A DNA stretch of 64,000 nt from Sabulibacter ruber (lineage in GTDB: Bacteria; Bacteroidota; Bacteroidia; Cytophagales; Hymenobacteraceae). The notes under the pieces were generated by a model, which was not told where the DNA came from, did not search any database, and saw nothing but the letters and a program-made list of their open reading frames with translations. The position numbers were made by a program, and so were the translations under genes. Each line of letters starts with the position of its first letter. Position 1 is the stretch's first letter. This document shows positions 17,200-26,537 of the stretch, one piece after another. The stretch is from positions 1,674,001 through 1,738,000 of the forward strand of contig NZ_JAFFID010000001.1 of NCBI RefSeq assembly GCF_017355955.1. The letters run 5' to 3'.

Positions 17200-17392
17200 A
17201 AAAAAGCCTCTTCTCCGTAAAGGAAAAGAGGCTATGAAAAAGTAGGGACGGGAGAGTCAAATGTCATCAGCATCTGTAGCATATCCCCCAATAAGCACCA
17301 GAACTTTTGACGCTCCTGCCAGGCAGAAGTGACTCACCGTCCCTTGATATCTTCTCTTTTTGGAACAACAAACTGTCTTTGTTGTTTTAACT
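17200..17392 (-). ncRNA. Candidate structured non-coding RNA (~190 nt)
   Basis: On the minus strand a TATCTTTG element (17397-17404) is followed by a 9-bp hairpin (AACAACAAA/TTTGTTGTT). Next comes an ~100-nt domain closed by GGGACGG/CCGTCCC plus a second helix TGAGTC/GACTCT-like (TGACTC with GAGTCA), and then an intrinsic terminator ending in six T. The interval has no gene. Length, closed long-hairpin shape and an isolated promoter-terminator unit resemble 6S-type RNA, but the identity is not established; it lacks the GGAA loop and AGCAG marks of SRP RNA. Transcription on the other strand cannot be excluded. Confidence 0.4.
17205..17233 (-). terminator. Terminator of the candidate RNA
   Basis: AGCCTCTTTTCC/GGAGAAGAGGCT hairpin on the minus strand followed by TTTTTT. 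Confidence 0.8.
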
Positions 17393-17396
17393 GATT

Positions 17397-17404
17397 CAAA
17401 GATA
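17397..17404 (-). promoter_or_regulatory. -7 element of the candidate RNA
   Basis: Minus strand TATCTTTG, an exact TAnnTTTG match, about 50 nt upstream of the closed helix. Confidence 0.4.
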
Positions 17405-18107
17405 ATAGGTAATATTTTGCCTGCATTTTTAATTCGGTGAGTTTACCTTTTCTCCCGATGAATGCCGCGCTTCTCCCGCCAAACCAAACCTCCAAGCAGA
17501 CCAATCACAAAATCACCTACTCAAGATTTCTCTTCAAAGTTTTGCAGCCTCTGGTTTTCTGAAAAAATATTTTCTGAGCCACTAAAAGGTTGCCCCCTGT
17601 CGAATGCCCCAATAGTAAGCAAATTCAGAAAATAAAGCCATCTTCTAAACTTACTTATATTAGTTTCTTAGATTTTTCACATTTTAAATTAAAATACAAT
17701 TAACTTATATTTGACGTAATTATTGAACTAAAGTTTCACATTCCGGTGTTACTGACCTCGAAACTACTTTTATAACATCACTTTTTCTTAACAAGATTTA
17801 GTGGCCCAATAAGAGACCCATAGCTTCTATATAAGGTTAGTACAATAAATAATTACTATATATGAAACATCTATACTTACTGAACACACATCTTTCCCCT
17901 TCTTTAGCTAGTCTGTTCCACCAAACGGCTACGGGCTTCAACCATCCCACATCTACGGGCGGTATCATAGGCCAGACATCACCTAGGGTACAATAAACAC
18001 CTAAAAAGCAAACCTCTCTGGAGGGCGGGCACTTTATGCCTGCTTCAGGGCTGCCTTTGCTTTTCCCAATCTGTGTAATCTCTTATTTCTTTCCTTTTTC
18101 TGGCACT
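17405..18107. other. AT-rich upstream region of the T9SS adhesin gene
   Basis: About 700 bp without a secure gene. It holds a TATATTTG element and a 44-codon frame at 17862-17996 with no recognised features. Long AT-rich leaders are common before large exported proteins in this phylum. Confidence 0.4.
17706..17713 (+). promoter_or_regulatory. Possible -7 element upstream of T9SS adhesin
   Basis: TATATTTG matches TAnnTTTG, about 395 bp before the chosen ATG, implying a long 5' leader if used. Confidence 0.3.
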
Positions 18108-21100
18108 ATGGCGCCTCTGAGAAAATTTTTCCATTCACTGGGCTTTCTGTTCCTGCTGAGCTTTGCCTCCTATGCCCAAAATTGTCCTGACAAACCAGAC
18201 CCTTCGCTGGCCGATGCCAACGAGGAGAACTTCACCCGATGTAGTTCGGTGGGCGGATCTCCGGAGTACACGCTGGTAGTCACTAACACCTCCACCACCG
18301 CCTCCCGCAACAAAGAGTGCACCATTGAATGGGGAGACGGAACCACCAGCACGTATCCAGGGTCCTTCACCAGTGCCACGCACACCTACAAAACCCAGGG
18401 AAGCTTCACGCTGAAGTACTCCATTACCAGCCAGAACGGCTGTACCAATAGTAAAACCTACTCGGTTTTCAATGGCAGTACACCTGGTATAGGTATCCAG
18501 AGCCCTAACAACACCTCAGACTGTGCGCCGGCGGCCTTCACCTTTGGCATTACCGGCACAGAGAACAACGGCCCCACCACTACCTACGCCATCTGGTTTG
18601 ATGACGGCACCGACACCCTTCGCTTTACCCAAAACAACATTCCGCGCACCATTACGCACGCCTTTACCAAGTCTTCCGAAGGAAAATCAAAAGGATTCAC
18701 CATGTACGCCATTGCGTACGGCTGTATCCCTAAGCAAGCCGAGGTAAGCGGTATCATCATTTCCAGCAAACCGATTCCCGGCTTCAGCGTGAACCCGGAA
18801 AGCCCCATCTGCTTGAACCAGGTGGTGAAACTGAACGATCAAACCAAAGTAGGTTTCAACGGAAATAACATTGGAGGAAACACCACTGGGTACCGCAGGC
18901 TGTGGACCATTTTGCCTAACACCGGCTGGGAATTCACCAACTCTACCAATGCCACTTCGGCCAGCCCTTCCATCATCTTCAAGGAGCACGGCACCTACCG
19001 CATATCTTTGGCGGTAACTCCATCCGGGTCCAGCACCACCTGCCTTGGCGACTCTATTGTGAAAAACATTGTGGTGCAGGACATTCCTACAGCACCTGTT
19101 GTACCTGGGGTGACCATTTGCTCCGGTACCAAAGCTACGTTAAAGGCCGAGGGGAACGCTCCGCTTTACAGATGGTACGCCTCTGCCACCGCCACTACTC
19201 CCCTAGCAACCGGCGCCACCTTTACTACCCCAACGCTTACTGCCACTACCAAATACTACGTGGAAGCGGCCCTGAACGCCTCTTGCGCCAACCCTACCCG
19301 CACCCTGGTTACCGTAACCGTGCAGCCGCTTCCGACACCTCCCACCGTGGCCGACCTGACCACCTGCTCTGGAAGTAACGCCATCATTAAAGCGACCACC
19401 ACCGCCGGTAAAGTTTACTGGTACGCCACCGCTACCGGAGGGGACACCCTGGCCACGGGCAGCACCTTTACCACCCCGGCCTTAACCGCCACCACTACCT
19501 ATTATGCAGCCACTTTGTCGCCGCAGGGCTGTTTCTCCTCTACCCGCAAAGCGGTAAAAGTAACGGTAGTGCCGGTGATTACCGGCAACAACATCAGCGC
19601 GCCGCAGACACTTTGTATTGGTGGTACGGCAGCAACGCTCACCGGCGAAGCCCCGAAAGGAGGCACCGGCACGTACACCTATCTTTGGGAAAGCAGCGTG
19701 AACGGCACCGACTTCGCCAACGCCCCCGGCACCAACAACCAGGCTACCTACAACCCCGGCACCATGCGGGAGAGCACCTGGTTCAGACGCAAAGTGATTT
19801 CCGGAACCTGTACCAGCAACTCTACTCCTGTGCAGATTCTGGTAGTTCCGCAGGTGACCAATAACACCGTTGCCGCCGCTACGCAGACCGTGTGCTACGG
19901 TGCCACCACCTCCCTGACCGGCTCTGTGCCTGCTGGCGGAAACGGTGGAACCCCTGCTTACCTGTGGGAAGTAAGCACTACCAGCGCCACCGCGGGTTTT
20001 AAAGCGGCCGAAGGCGCCAATACCGGACAATCTTACCAAACCGCAGCCCTTACCGCCAATACCTGGTTCCGCCGAAAAGTAACCATTGACGGTTGCGAGC
20101 AGCCTTCAGAAGCGGTTCTGGTTTCCATCAACACATTCTCGTTCCCGCCCACCGTGGCCGGAGTTACCATCTGTAGCGGCTCTGCTGCCACATTAACGGC
20201 AACTGCCCCCGGCGGACCATACGAGTGGTATACCACTGCCACGGGCGGCACCCCGTTCTTCACCGGTGATCAGTACACTACTCCGGCCCTGACAGCCAAC
20301 ACTACTTACTTCGTGCAAAGCCGGGCTATTGGCAACTGCTCTGAGGCCCGTACCGAAGTGAAAGTGACTGTTCTTCCGGTAATCACCAACAACACTATCA
20401 CTGGGGTGCAGACCGTTTGCTCAGGCAGCACTCCCACAGCCCTTACCGGCTCAAAACCGAGCGGTGGCAATGACACTCCTCTGTACACCTGGGAATTCAG
20501 CCAGGATGGGGTAACTTTCACCGCCGCCTCAGGTACCAATTCAAACCAGAACTACTCACCTGCCGCTTTAACCAAGCCTACCTGGTTCCGCCGCAAAGTG
20601 ACCATGGGCCCCTGCGTGGATTTCTCACCAGCCATTTTGGTAGACGTGACTCCGGTTCTGACCCAGGTTACCATGCCGGCAGACATGGCCGTGTGCGACA
20701 ATACCTCGGCTCCAATCATCCAGGCTCCGGTTGCTACTGGCGGAAATGGCACCTACACCTATAAGTGGGAGAAAAGCATCACCAGTGCCACCGCTGGTTT
20801 CACCGCTGCCACAGGCGTAACCGATGGCGTTTCCTATGCACCGGGCATCTTAACCACTACCACCTGGTTCAGAAGAATTACTTATTCAGGCAACTGCCAG
20901 ATCACCAGTGCCGCAGTAAAAGTAACTGTCATGCCGCTGCCGGCCCTGCCCATTGCAAAGGATGCGGTGACTTGCCAGAACGCTACGGCTACCCTTACCG
21001 CTACTCCGGCTGCTTCGGGCCAGAAGATTCAATGGTTTGACGCTGCCACCGGTGGCAACCTGCTGGCCGAAGGCAATACCTTTACTACTCCTGTTTTACA

Positions 21101-23282
21101 GAACAACACTTCTTACTTTGCCCAGGCCGTTACTGCCTCCGGCTGTTTAGCTCCTTCCAGAGTAGAAGTGAATGTTACCGTAACGCCGTTGCCGGCAGCA
21201 CCAGAAGCCATTACGGCCACGGTATGCCATTCTGAGAAAGCGATCCTGCGGGTGAATAATCCGGGCACCGATGTTACGTATGAATGGTTTACCACAGCCA
21301 CTGGTGGAACCTCGCTTTTCAGAGGCCCTTCTTACACCACTGCCACGCTTACCCAAAGCACCACTTACTATGTACAAGCCGTAGTGGGCGGTTGCGCCGG
21401 ACCAAGAACCCCGGTGTTTGTAACCGTGCAGGACCCAATTGCCAATAACGTGTTATCTGGGGCGCAGGAAGTCTGCGCGGGTACCGGCACTACCACCCTC
21501 ACCGGCTCGCAGCCAACCGGAGGGAACGGCACTTACACCTACCAATGGGAAAGCAGCACCGATGGCATCTCCTTCTACACCATAAGAGGCGCCCAGGCCG
21601 AAAGCTACTCTCCAGGCACCATGTACCAGACCAACTGGTTCCGCCGGGTAGTGAAATCTGGAACGTGCGTCCCTCAGGTAAGTGCTCCTATCAAGGTGAC
21701 CGTAAGCGAGTCCATCATCAACAACTTCATCCAGGACAACCAGGTTATCTTCATCCACACCAAACCGGCGGCCTTCACCGGCACAACGCCAACCGGCGGA
21801 ACCGGAAACTACCAGTACCAATGGGAGTCTAGCCAGGATGGAGTAAACTTCACCGCCATTACCGGCGCCAACGGCAAAACCTATGCCGCCGGGGAGCTTG
21901 CCCAGACTACCTGGTTCCGCAGAGCGGTGGTATCAGGCGGCTGCCAGGTAATGAGCAACACTGTGAAAGTGACCGTGAATGGGGAAATTTCGCAGAACAC
22001 CATCCACGAAGACCAGAGCATCTGCACCGGAACGGCGCCCACCACCCTGGCCGGCACTACTCCTATCGGCGGTGATGGCACTTTCAGCTACGTTTGGGAA
22101 ATGAGCACCAGCGGACCAGCCTCGGGGTTTGTGACCGCAAAAGGAACAGCCACTACCAAAGACTATACGCCGGGCAACTTAACCCAAACCACCTGGTTCC
22201 GCAGAAAAGTGAGTTCCGGTACCGTAAGTCTTTATTCTAATGTGGTGAAAGTAACGGTATTCACCGCCGTGACCAACAACGCCATCTCTACTAACCAGAC
22301 GGTCTGCATTGGCTCAGCTCCGGCAAAGTTGGTGGGTACTTTACCCCAAGGCGGTAACGGATCTTTCGCTTATGTGTGGGAGAGCAGCACCAGCGGACCA
22401 ACCAGCGGGTTCGGGACGGCCTTCGGGAACAGCACAGAGCAGAACTACGCCCCGGGCCCCTTGCAACGCACCACCTGGTTCCGCCGGAAGGTAGTGTCTG
22501 GAGGTTGCGCCCAGGCCGAGAGCAACGTGATACAGGTAACGGTTACTGCGCCTCAGCCGCCCACCGTGCAGGAAGCTTTCATCTGCGGCGGCAACACGGC
22601 AACCTTAACCGCTATCCTTCCTGCTCCTGGATCAGTGATTGAATGGTTTGACAAAGAGGAAGGTGGCAGATTGTTGGGATCTGGCCTGACCTTTACTACG
22701 CCAATCCTTAAGGAGACCACTACCTTTTACGTGCGGTCAGTGACCCAGAACTGCGCCAGCGTACGCATTCCGGTGAAAGTGAACATTCCGGCGGCTACGG
22801 CAAATGCCGGCCAGGACCAGAACATTGTCCTGGGCCAGTTTGCGGAGCTGTCTGCCTCCGGGGGGCTTACTTACCGCTGGTCGCCAAGTACTGGCCTGAG
22901 CAATACCCAGATTTCTAACCCGGTAGCCAAGCCGGTACAGACCACCACCTACACTGTAACCGTAACCACACAGGATGGCTGTACTTCTTCTGATCAAGTG
23001 ACCATTACCGTATTGCAGCCCATTGCAGTGCCAAACGGCTTCACCCCTAACGGTGACGGTATCAACGATGGCTGGGAAGTGCCTAACCTGAAAAGCTATC
23101 CAAACTGCCAGGTAGAGATCTTCAACCGCTGGGGTAACCGGGTGTTTGAATCCAAAGGTTATGAGAAACCGTGGGACGGCCGCATGAATGGACAACCGCT
23201 GCCTGCCGCTACTTACTATTACATCATCCGTCTGGATGGCAAAGAGAGTCCATTAACCGGTAACGTCACCATTATCAAGTAA
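18108..23282 (+). CDS. Giant Ig/PKD-repeat adhesin with T9SS type B sorting domain
   Basis: 1724 residues from ATG 18108, which gives a clean signal peptide (MAPLRKFFHSLGFLF... ending SYAQ); an ATG 24 codons upstream would bury it. N-terminal PKD-like domains include IEWGDGTTSTYPG. Two alternating repeat types follow. One has CSG...ATL...WY..ATGG...FTTP.LTATT.YYV (Ig-like). The other has QTVC.G...LTG..P.GGNGTYTY.WE and TTWFRRKV.SG.C. The last ~85 residues are a gliding-motility type sorting domain (FTPNGDGINDGWEVPNL, EIFNRWGNRVFES, PWDGRMNGQPLPAATYYYII). It should be exported by the type IX system and placed on the surface. The PorP/SprF gene follows after 6 bp, as for SprB-SprF. Confidence 0.95.
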   Translation: MAPLRKFFHSLGFLFLLSFASYAQNCPDKPDPSLADANEENFTRCSSVGGSPEYTLVVTNTSTTASRNKECTIEWGDGTTSTYPGSFTSATHTYKTQGSFTLKYSITSQNGCTNSKTYSVFNGSTPGIGIQSPNNTSDCAPAAFTFGITGTENNGPTTTYAIWFDDGTDTLRFTQNNIPRTITHAFTKSSEGKSKGFTMYAIAYGCIPKQAEVSGIIISSKPIPGFSVNPESPICLNQVVKLNDQTKVGFNGNNIGGNTTGYRRLWTILPNTGWEFTNSTNATSASPSIIFKEHGTYRISLAVTPSGSSTTCLGDSIVKNIVVQDIPTAPVVPGVTICSGTKATLKAEGNAPLYRWYASATATTPLATGATFTTPTLTATTKYYVEAALNASCANPTRTLVTVTVQPLPTPPTVADLTTCSGSNAIIKATTTAGKVYWYATATGGDTLATGSTFTTPALTATTTYYAATLSPQGCFSSTRKAVKVTVVPVITGNNISAPQTLCIGGTAATLTGEAPKGGTGTYTYLWESSVNGTDFANAPGTNNQATYNPGTMRESTWFRRKVISGTCTSNSTPVQILVVPQVTNNTVAAATQTVCYGATTSLTGSVPAGGNGGTPAYLWEVSTTSATAGFKAAEGANTGQSYQTAALTANTWFRRKVTIDGCEQPSEAVLVSINTFSFPPTVAGVTICSGSAATLTATAPGGPYEWYTTATGGTPFFTGDQYTTPALTANTTYFVQSRAIGNCSEARTEVKVTVLPVITNNTITGVQTVCSGSTPTALTGSKPSGGNDTPLYTWEFSQDGVTFTAASGTNSNQNYSPAALTKPTWFRRKVTMGPCVDFSPAILVDVTPVLTQVTMPADMAVCDNTSAPIIQAPVATGGNGTYTYKWEKSITSATAGFTAATGVTDGVSYAPGILTTTTWFRRITYSGNCQITSAAVKVTVMPLPALPIAKDAVTCQNATATLTATPAASGQKIQWFDAATGGNLLAEGNTFTTPVLQNNTSYFAQAVTASGCLAPSRVEVNVTVTPLPAAPEAITATVCHSEKAILRVNNPGTDVTYEWFTTATGGTSLFRGPSYTTATLTQSTTYYVQAVVGGCAGPRTPVFVTVQDPIANNVLSGAQEVCAGTGTTTLTGSQPTGGNGTYTYQWESSTDGISFYTIRGAQAESYSPGTMYQTNWFRRVVKSGTCVPQVSAPIKVTVSESIINNFIQDNQVIFIHTKPAAFTGTTPTGGTGNYQYQWESSQDGVNFTAITGANGKTYAAGELAQTTWFRRAVVSGGCQVMSNTVKVTVNGEISQNTIHEDQSICTGTAPTTLAGTTPIGGDGTFSYVWEMSTSGPASGFVTAKGTATTKDYTPGNLTQTTWFRRKVSSGTVSLYSNVVKVTVFTAVTNNAISTNQTVCIGSAPAKLVGTLPQGGNGSFAYVWESSTSGPTSGFGTAFGNSTEQNYAPGPLQRTTWFRRKVVSGGCAQAESNVIQVTVTAPQPPTVQEAFICGGNTATLTAILPAPGSVIEWFDKEEGGRLLGSGLTFTTPILKETTTFYVRSVTQNCASVRIPVKVNIPAATANAGQDQNIVLGQFAELSASGGLTYRWSPSTGLSNTQISNPVAKPVQTTTYTVTVTTQDGCTSSDQVTITVLQPIAVPNGFTPNGDGINDGWEVPNLKSYPNCQVEIFNRWGNRVFESKGYEKPWDGRMNGQPLPAATYYYIIRLDGKESPLTGNVTIIK

Positions 23283-23288
23283 GCCAAC

Positions 23289-24308
23289 ATGAAAAAGCTT
23301 GCCTCTATCCTCTTCTTCTTAACGCTGATGTCACCGGTAATGGCTCAGCAAAAGGCTCAGTACAGCCAGTACCTGTTCAACAACTTTCTGTTGAACCCCG
23401 CGCTCTCCGGCATTGAGAGCTACACCGATGTGCGCATGGGAACCCGCCGCCAATGGGTGGGCGTGGAAGGTGCCCCGGTGACGTACTATGTGAGCGGACA
23501 TTCCTCTTTTGGGATGAGCGACCGTAACTCGCCTACCGGGCCGGGCACCGGCAAAGGTTTTATCCCGAAAATGCCTTCCAAAAACCCGCGGTCAACCAAG
23601 TACCACAAATCCAGGCCACACCACGGGTTTGGCGCCATGGCCCAGATAGACAAAACCGGTCCGTTGAGCACTACCAACGCAAACCTGACGTACGCCTACC
23701 ACCACCCTATCACCAGACGGGTGAACATGTCAGTGGGCTTGTCGGGCGGGGTGATACAGACGCGGCTGAACGGCAACGCCATCTACCTGAACAACCAGAA
23801 CGACCCAACCCTGAGACCTGGCATGATGAACCGTACCAACTTTGACCTGGGCCTGGGCACCTGGATCTACTCAGATTACTTCTACGTGGGAGCTTCAGCA
23901 GCCCAGTTGCTCACAAACCAGATTTCGCAACAGGAAGGCATCCAGGACCCGGAGCAGAAACTGCAGCCGCACTTCTTCCTGACCAGCGGATACCGCATCA
24001 GAATCCGGTACGATCTGTCTTTTGAGCCATCGGTGATGCTGAAGTTTGCCAACCCAAGTCCGCTGGCCGTGGATATCAACTGCAAGATGACCTATGCCAA
24101 CCGTTTCTGGGCCGGTATGTCTTACCGCCACGGCGATGCCGTAGCGGCACTGGCCGGTATGAACGTGAACCACGTGTTGGATTTTGGCTACTCCTATGAC
24201 CTTACCACGTCTGGCCTAAACAGTGCCAGCGCCGGTAGCCACGAGCTGATTGTAGGCATCAAGCTTCAAAACAAAGCCCGCATGCTATGCCCTGAGTGGC
24301 TCTGGTAA
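23289..24308 (+). CDS. PorP/SprF family type IX secretion membrane protein
   Basis: 339 residues. The signal peptide ends SPVMAQQ; the mature protein starts KAQYSQYLFNNFLLNPALSG, the family hallmark, and continues with RRQWVGVEGAP and repeated amphipathic strands typical of a 14-strand outer-membrane barrel. SprF-like proteins are needed for delivery or anchoring of a neighbouring type B substrate. The 6-bp spacing to the giant adhesin supports a dedicated pair. A near-perfect palindrome terminator ends the operon. Confidence 0.95.
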   Translation: MKKLASILFFLTLMSPVMAQQKAQYSQYLFNNFLLNPALSGIESYTDVRMGTRRQWVGVEGAPVTYYVSGHSSFGMSDRNSPTGPGTGKGFIPKMPSKNPRSTKYHKSRPHHGFGAMAQIDKTGPLSTTNANLTYAYHHPITRRVNMSVGLSGGVIQTRLNGNAIYLNNQNDPTLRPGMMNRTNFDLGLGTWIYSDYFYVGASAAQLLTNQISQQEGIQDPEQKLQPHFFLTSGYRIRIRYDLSFEPSVMLKFANPSPLAVDINCKMTYANRFWAGMSYRHGDAVAALAGMNVNHVLDFGYSYDLTTSGLNSASAGSHELIVGIKLQNKARMLCPEWLW

Positions 24309-24326
24309 TATAACCGCTTTCTTGCC

Positions 24327-24380
24327 GAAGGCCCTGTTTCGGGGATGTTTTCCTAAAAACATCCCCGAAACAGGGCCTTC
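24327..24380 (+). terminator. Dispersed palindrome copy acting as terminator
   Basis: Perfect ~24-bp arms (left begins GAAGGCCCTGTTTCGGGG; right ends CCCCGAAACAGGGCCTTC) around TTTTCCTAAAAA, followed by TTTTTT. It lies 18 bp after the PorP/SprF stop. Confidence 0.9.
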
Positions 24381-24717
24381 CCTTTTTTACTGCCTGCCCC
24401 CAACATCCACCTGCGGCAGGTAAGAACCCATTTCACCCATGCCCTTCCTTCACTTACCTAAAGCTTATACCCACATCCCTACTTTATACAAAATTCAATA
24501 TATTCTAAAACTCTATTATTCTTCTGTTCTTTTTCACTCTAAATTGCACTCTGCCAATATTCTTGTTTCAAGATTCACATAAAATACACTTATGACTGGC
24601 AGGAAATGAACCTAAGAAATAGGCACTCGTAAAAAGAAGAAATTCCATTTTTAAGACATTCCAAAGAAAACGTCTGCCTAACACTAAGAACTCTTCACCC
24701 ACAAAAATCCAAGATCC
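24381..24717. other. AT-rich intergenic region
   Basis: About 335 bp between the adhesin operon terminator and a small exported-protein gene. No gene, repeat or exact promoter element recognised. Confidence 0.4.
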
Positions 24718-25116
24718 ATGAAAAACTTTACTCTTTCTCTTTGCTTACTGGTTGCCCTTGCTTTCAATGCTTCGGCTCAAGATGCTCCCAAAAATGAAGC
24801 AGTTGAAAAGACTTCTTCTTCGGTTTCCCGCCTGATGGTTGATGCAATGGGATTGAACGAGAACGAGTATCTGCAGGTGCGTACTCTGAACATGGAGCGT
24901 TTGTCTAAAGCCGCCGAAGCGACCAAGATGTACGCCAACGATGATGAGAACCGCGAAGCCAGGTTGCGCGAGATTGAAGAAGAGTTTGAGACCAAGCTTT
25001 TCAGAATCCTGAGCACTCGCCAGTTAGAGGCCTACGCTGAGTTCAAGGCCAAACCAGAAGGCAACTTCTTAACGCTGGTGCAAGAGGTAACGCCTAAAAA
25101 CAAAAAGAAGAACTAG
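24718..25116 (+). CDS. Small exported helical protein
   Basis: 132 residues. A signal peptide ends FNASAQ. The mature part is charged and helical (LMVDAMGLNENEYLQVRTLNMERL... REARLREIEEEFETKLFRIL), ending with a Lys-rich tail. The pattern of helices with a threshold motif (LSTRQLEAYAEF) recalls Spy/CpxP-like periplasmic proteins, where LT..Q...Y/F repeats occur, but similarity is weak. A terminator follows at 25141. Function unknown. Confidence 0.75.
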   Translation: MKNFTLSLCLLVALAFNASAQDAPKNEAVEKTSSSVSRLMVDAMGLNENEYLQVRTLNMERLSKAAEATKMYANDDENREARLREIEEEFETKLFRILSTRQLEAYAEFKAKPEGNFLTLVQEVTPKNKKKN

Positions 25117-25140
25117 TCACATCCTTAATTATATATAGAA

Positions 25141-25175
25141 ACAAGAAAGGCCTCCTTACCCGGGGCCTTTCTTGT
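25141..25175 (+). terminator. Terminator after the small exported protein
   Basis: ACAAGAAAGGCC and GGCCTTTCTTGT arms followed by TTTT. Confidence 0.8.
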
Positions 25176-25204
25176 TTTAGGAAGTAGTATCAATAGAAGA
25201 CCAA

Positions 25205-25251
25205 GGGCTGTTTCTGCCTTACTTTTCTGATTTCAGCTCAAAAACAAGCCC
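25205..25251. repeat. Dispersed palindrome, partly degenerate copy
   Basis: GGGCTGTTT and AAACAAGCCC outer arms with a TTTTCTGATTT centre. Confidence 0.5.
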
Positions 25252-25289
25252 GCGCCCAAGCAACAAAGAGCAAGGTGCCGGTTAATTCT

Positions 25290-25297
25290 TACCTTTG
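25290..25297 (+). promoter_or_regulatory. Possible -7 element for the His-rich protein gene
   Basis: TACCTTTG matches TAnnTTTG, 193 bp before the next plus-strand gene. Confidence 0.35.
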
Positions 25298-25490
25298 CGG
25301 TGGGCTGCCCTCCTTTTCTTTCCGCAGTCTTTAACACATAGGCTACAAGACATCACACTCCGGCTAACATATCCTCACCCTACTGGCTACACTTGCCGGC
25401 TTGCCCACCTACAGGCATTTACACGTATACCTATAAATACCTTAACCGCCGGTTTTCCTACTTGCAGCAAAGCCGGTTAACTTTTGACTT

Positions 25491-25727
25491 ATGGAATGGT
25501 TTAAAATATACAACCCCAAGGCCATGAACTCCTTCCAGTTTATTGCCGTGACCGGATTGGTGATGTCTGCGTTGGCGCACCTGTTCCTGCATCTTTGGGG
25601 CAAAGAAGTGGAATCTTTCAACTACCTGTATCTGTGCTGGGGCGTTCTGTTTGTGTTTGGTTCAGTGCAGAACCTGCGCCACAAACCCGAAGACGATGAC
25701 CATCATCACCACCACCATCATCATTGA
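25491..25727 (+). CDS. Small membrane protein with poly-histidine tail
   Basis: 78 residues with two predicted membrane helices (~12-36 and 44-60). The C-terminus is PEDDD followed by eight consecutive His, encoded by mixed CAT/CAC codons. Such tails bind Ni2+, Zn2+ or Cu2+ and occur on metal chaperones or transporters; the short length suggests an accessory role. Orientation would place the tail at one membrane face. No family is recognised, and neighbours do not settle its role. Confidence 0.65.
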   Translation: MEWFKIYNPKAMNSFQFIAVTGLVMSALAHLFLHLWGKEVESFNYLYLCWGVLFVFGSVQNLRHKPEDDDHHHHHHHH

Positions 25728-25837
25728 GAGAATGAAGGATTGAGTGGTGGAGAGAATAGGTAAGTATGGAAGGGTTGAAAACATTTCTGCTTTCTCAATT
25801 ACTTGGCTTGTAAGCAACTCACAGCTTCTGTTTACGG

Positions 25838-25870
25838 GCCAATTTCCTGAAAACACCTCTAAAATTGGCC
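25838..25870. repeat. Dispersed palindrome, short copy
   Basis: GGCCAATTTCCTGAAAACA followed by CTCTAAAATTGGCC; keeps the TTTCCTGAAAA core. Confidence 0.5.
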
Positions 25871-25937
25871 GCTCTTTAAAGGGAATTTGCGCCGTAGCGC
25901 CAGCAAGCCTATCTTACTGGTCTTAACGTTCCAGAAC

Positions 25938-26501
25938 ATGACCAGAGAAGAAGCATATCAGATCTTACAGAACTATACCAAAGGCGAGAGCCTCCTGCGC
26001 CACGCCCGCACCGTTGAACTGGTGATGCGTGCCTATGCCCGGAAACTAAACCAGGACGAGGAGCAATGGGGCAACACCGGCCTGCTCCACGATGCCGATT
26101 ACGAAGCCTTCCCCGACCGGCACCCGCATGTTGTAGTGGAACTGCTGCGCGAGCGCGGCGAAGAAGAAATGGCCCACGCTATCTCGGCGCACTACAGCCA
26201 CTGGGGCGTTCCCCATGAAAGTCTCCTGGACAAAGCCCTGCTGGGTTGCGACGAGATCACCGGTTTCATTGTGGCCTGCGCCCAGGTTCGTCCGCAGCGT
26301 TTGTCGGGGTTGGAGGCTAAATCGGTGCTGAAGAAACTGAAGCAGGCCAGCTTTGCCGCTTCCGTGGACCGCAACGAGGTACGCTTAGGCGCCGAGCTCC
26401 TGGGGGTGGATCTGGCCCAGCACATTGACTTCATCATCCAGATCTTACAGCCGCACGCCGAGGAGCTGCAACTCACGCCCGTTTCTACGGAGGCATCCTA
26501 A
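25938..26501 (+). CDS. HD-domain hydrolase
   Basis: 187 residues from ATG 25938. It carries the HD fold: H22 (LLRHARTVELVM), H51-D52 in NTGLLHDADYEAFPDRHP, and a later Asp in LGCDEITGF. Family members hydrolyse phosphate bonds of nucleotides or related compounds using a metal ion; this subgroup (HD superfamily proteins with a FPDRHP stretch) has no assigned substrate. The ABC ATPase gene starts 36 bp downstream on the same strand, so they may be co-transcribed. Confidence 0.88.
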   Translation: MTREEAYQILQNYTKGESLLRHARTVELVMRAYARKLNQDEEQWGNTGLLHDADYEAFPDRHPHVVVELLRERGEEEMAHAISAHYSHWGVPHESLLDKALLGCDEITGFIVACAQVRPQRLSGLEAKSVLKKLKQASFAASVDRNEVRLGAELLGVDLAQHIDFIIQILQPHAEELQLTPVSTEAS

Positions 26502-26537
26502 GGGTTTCCAGGAGCTAAGAACTCCTTTACACAGTAT

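Noticed and set aside
17245..17346. SRP (4.5S) RNA
   Set aside because: The closed hairpin lacks the GGAA-type loop and the AGCAG-containing conserved helix of SRP RNA.
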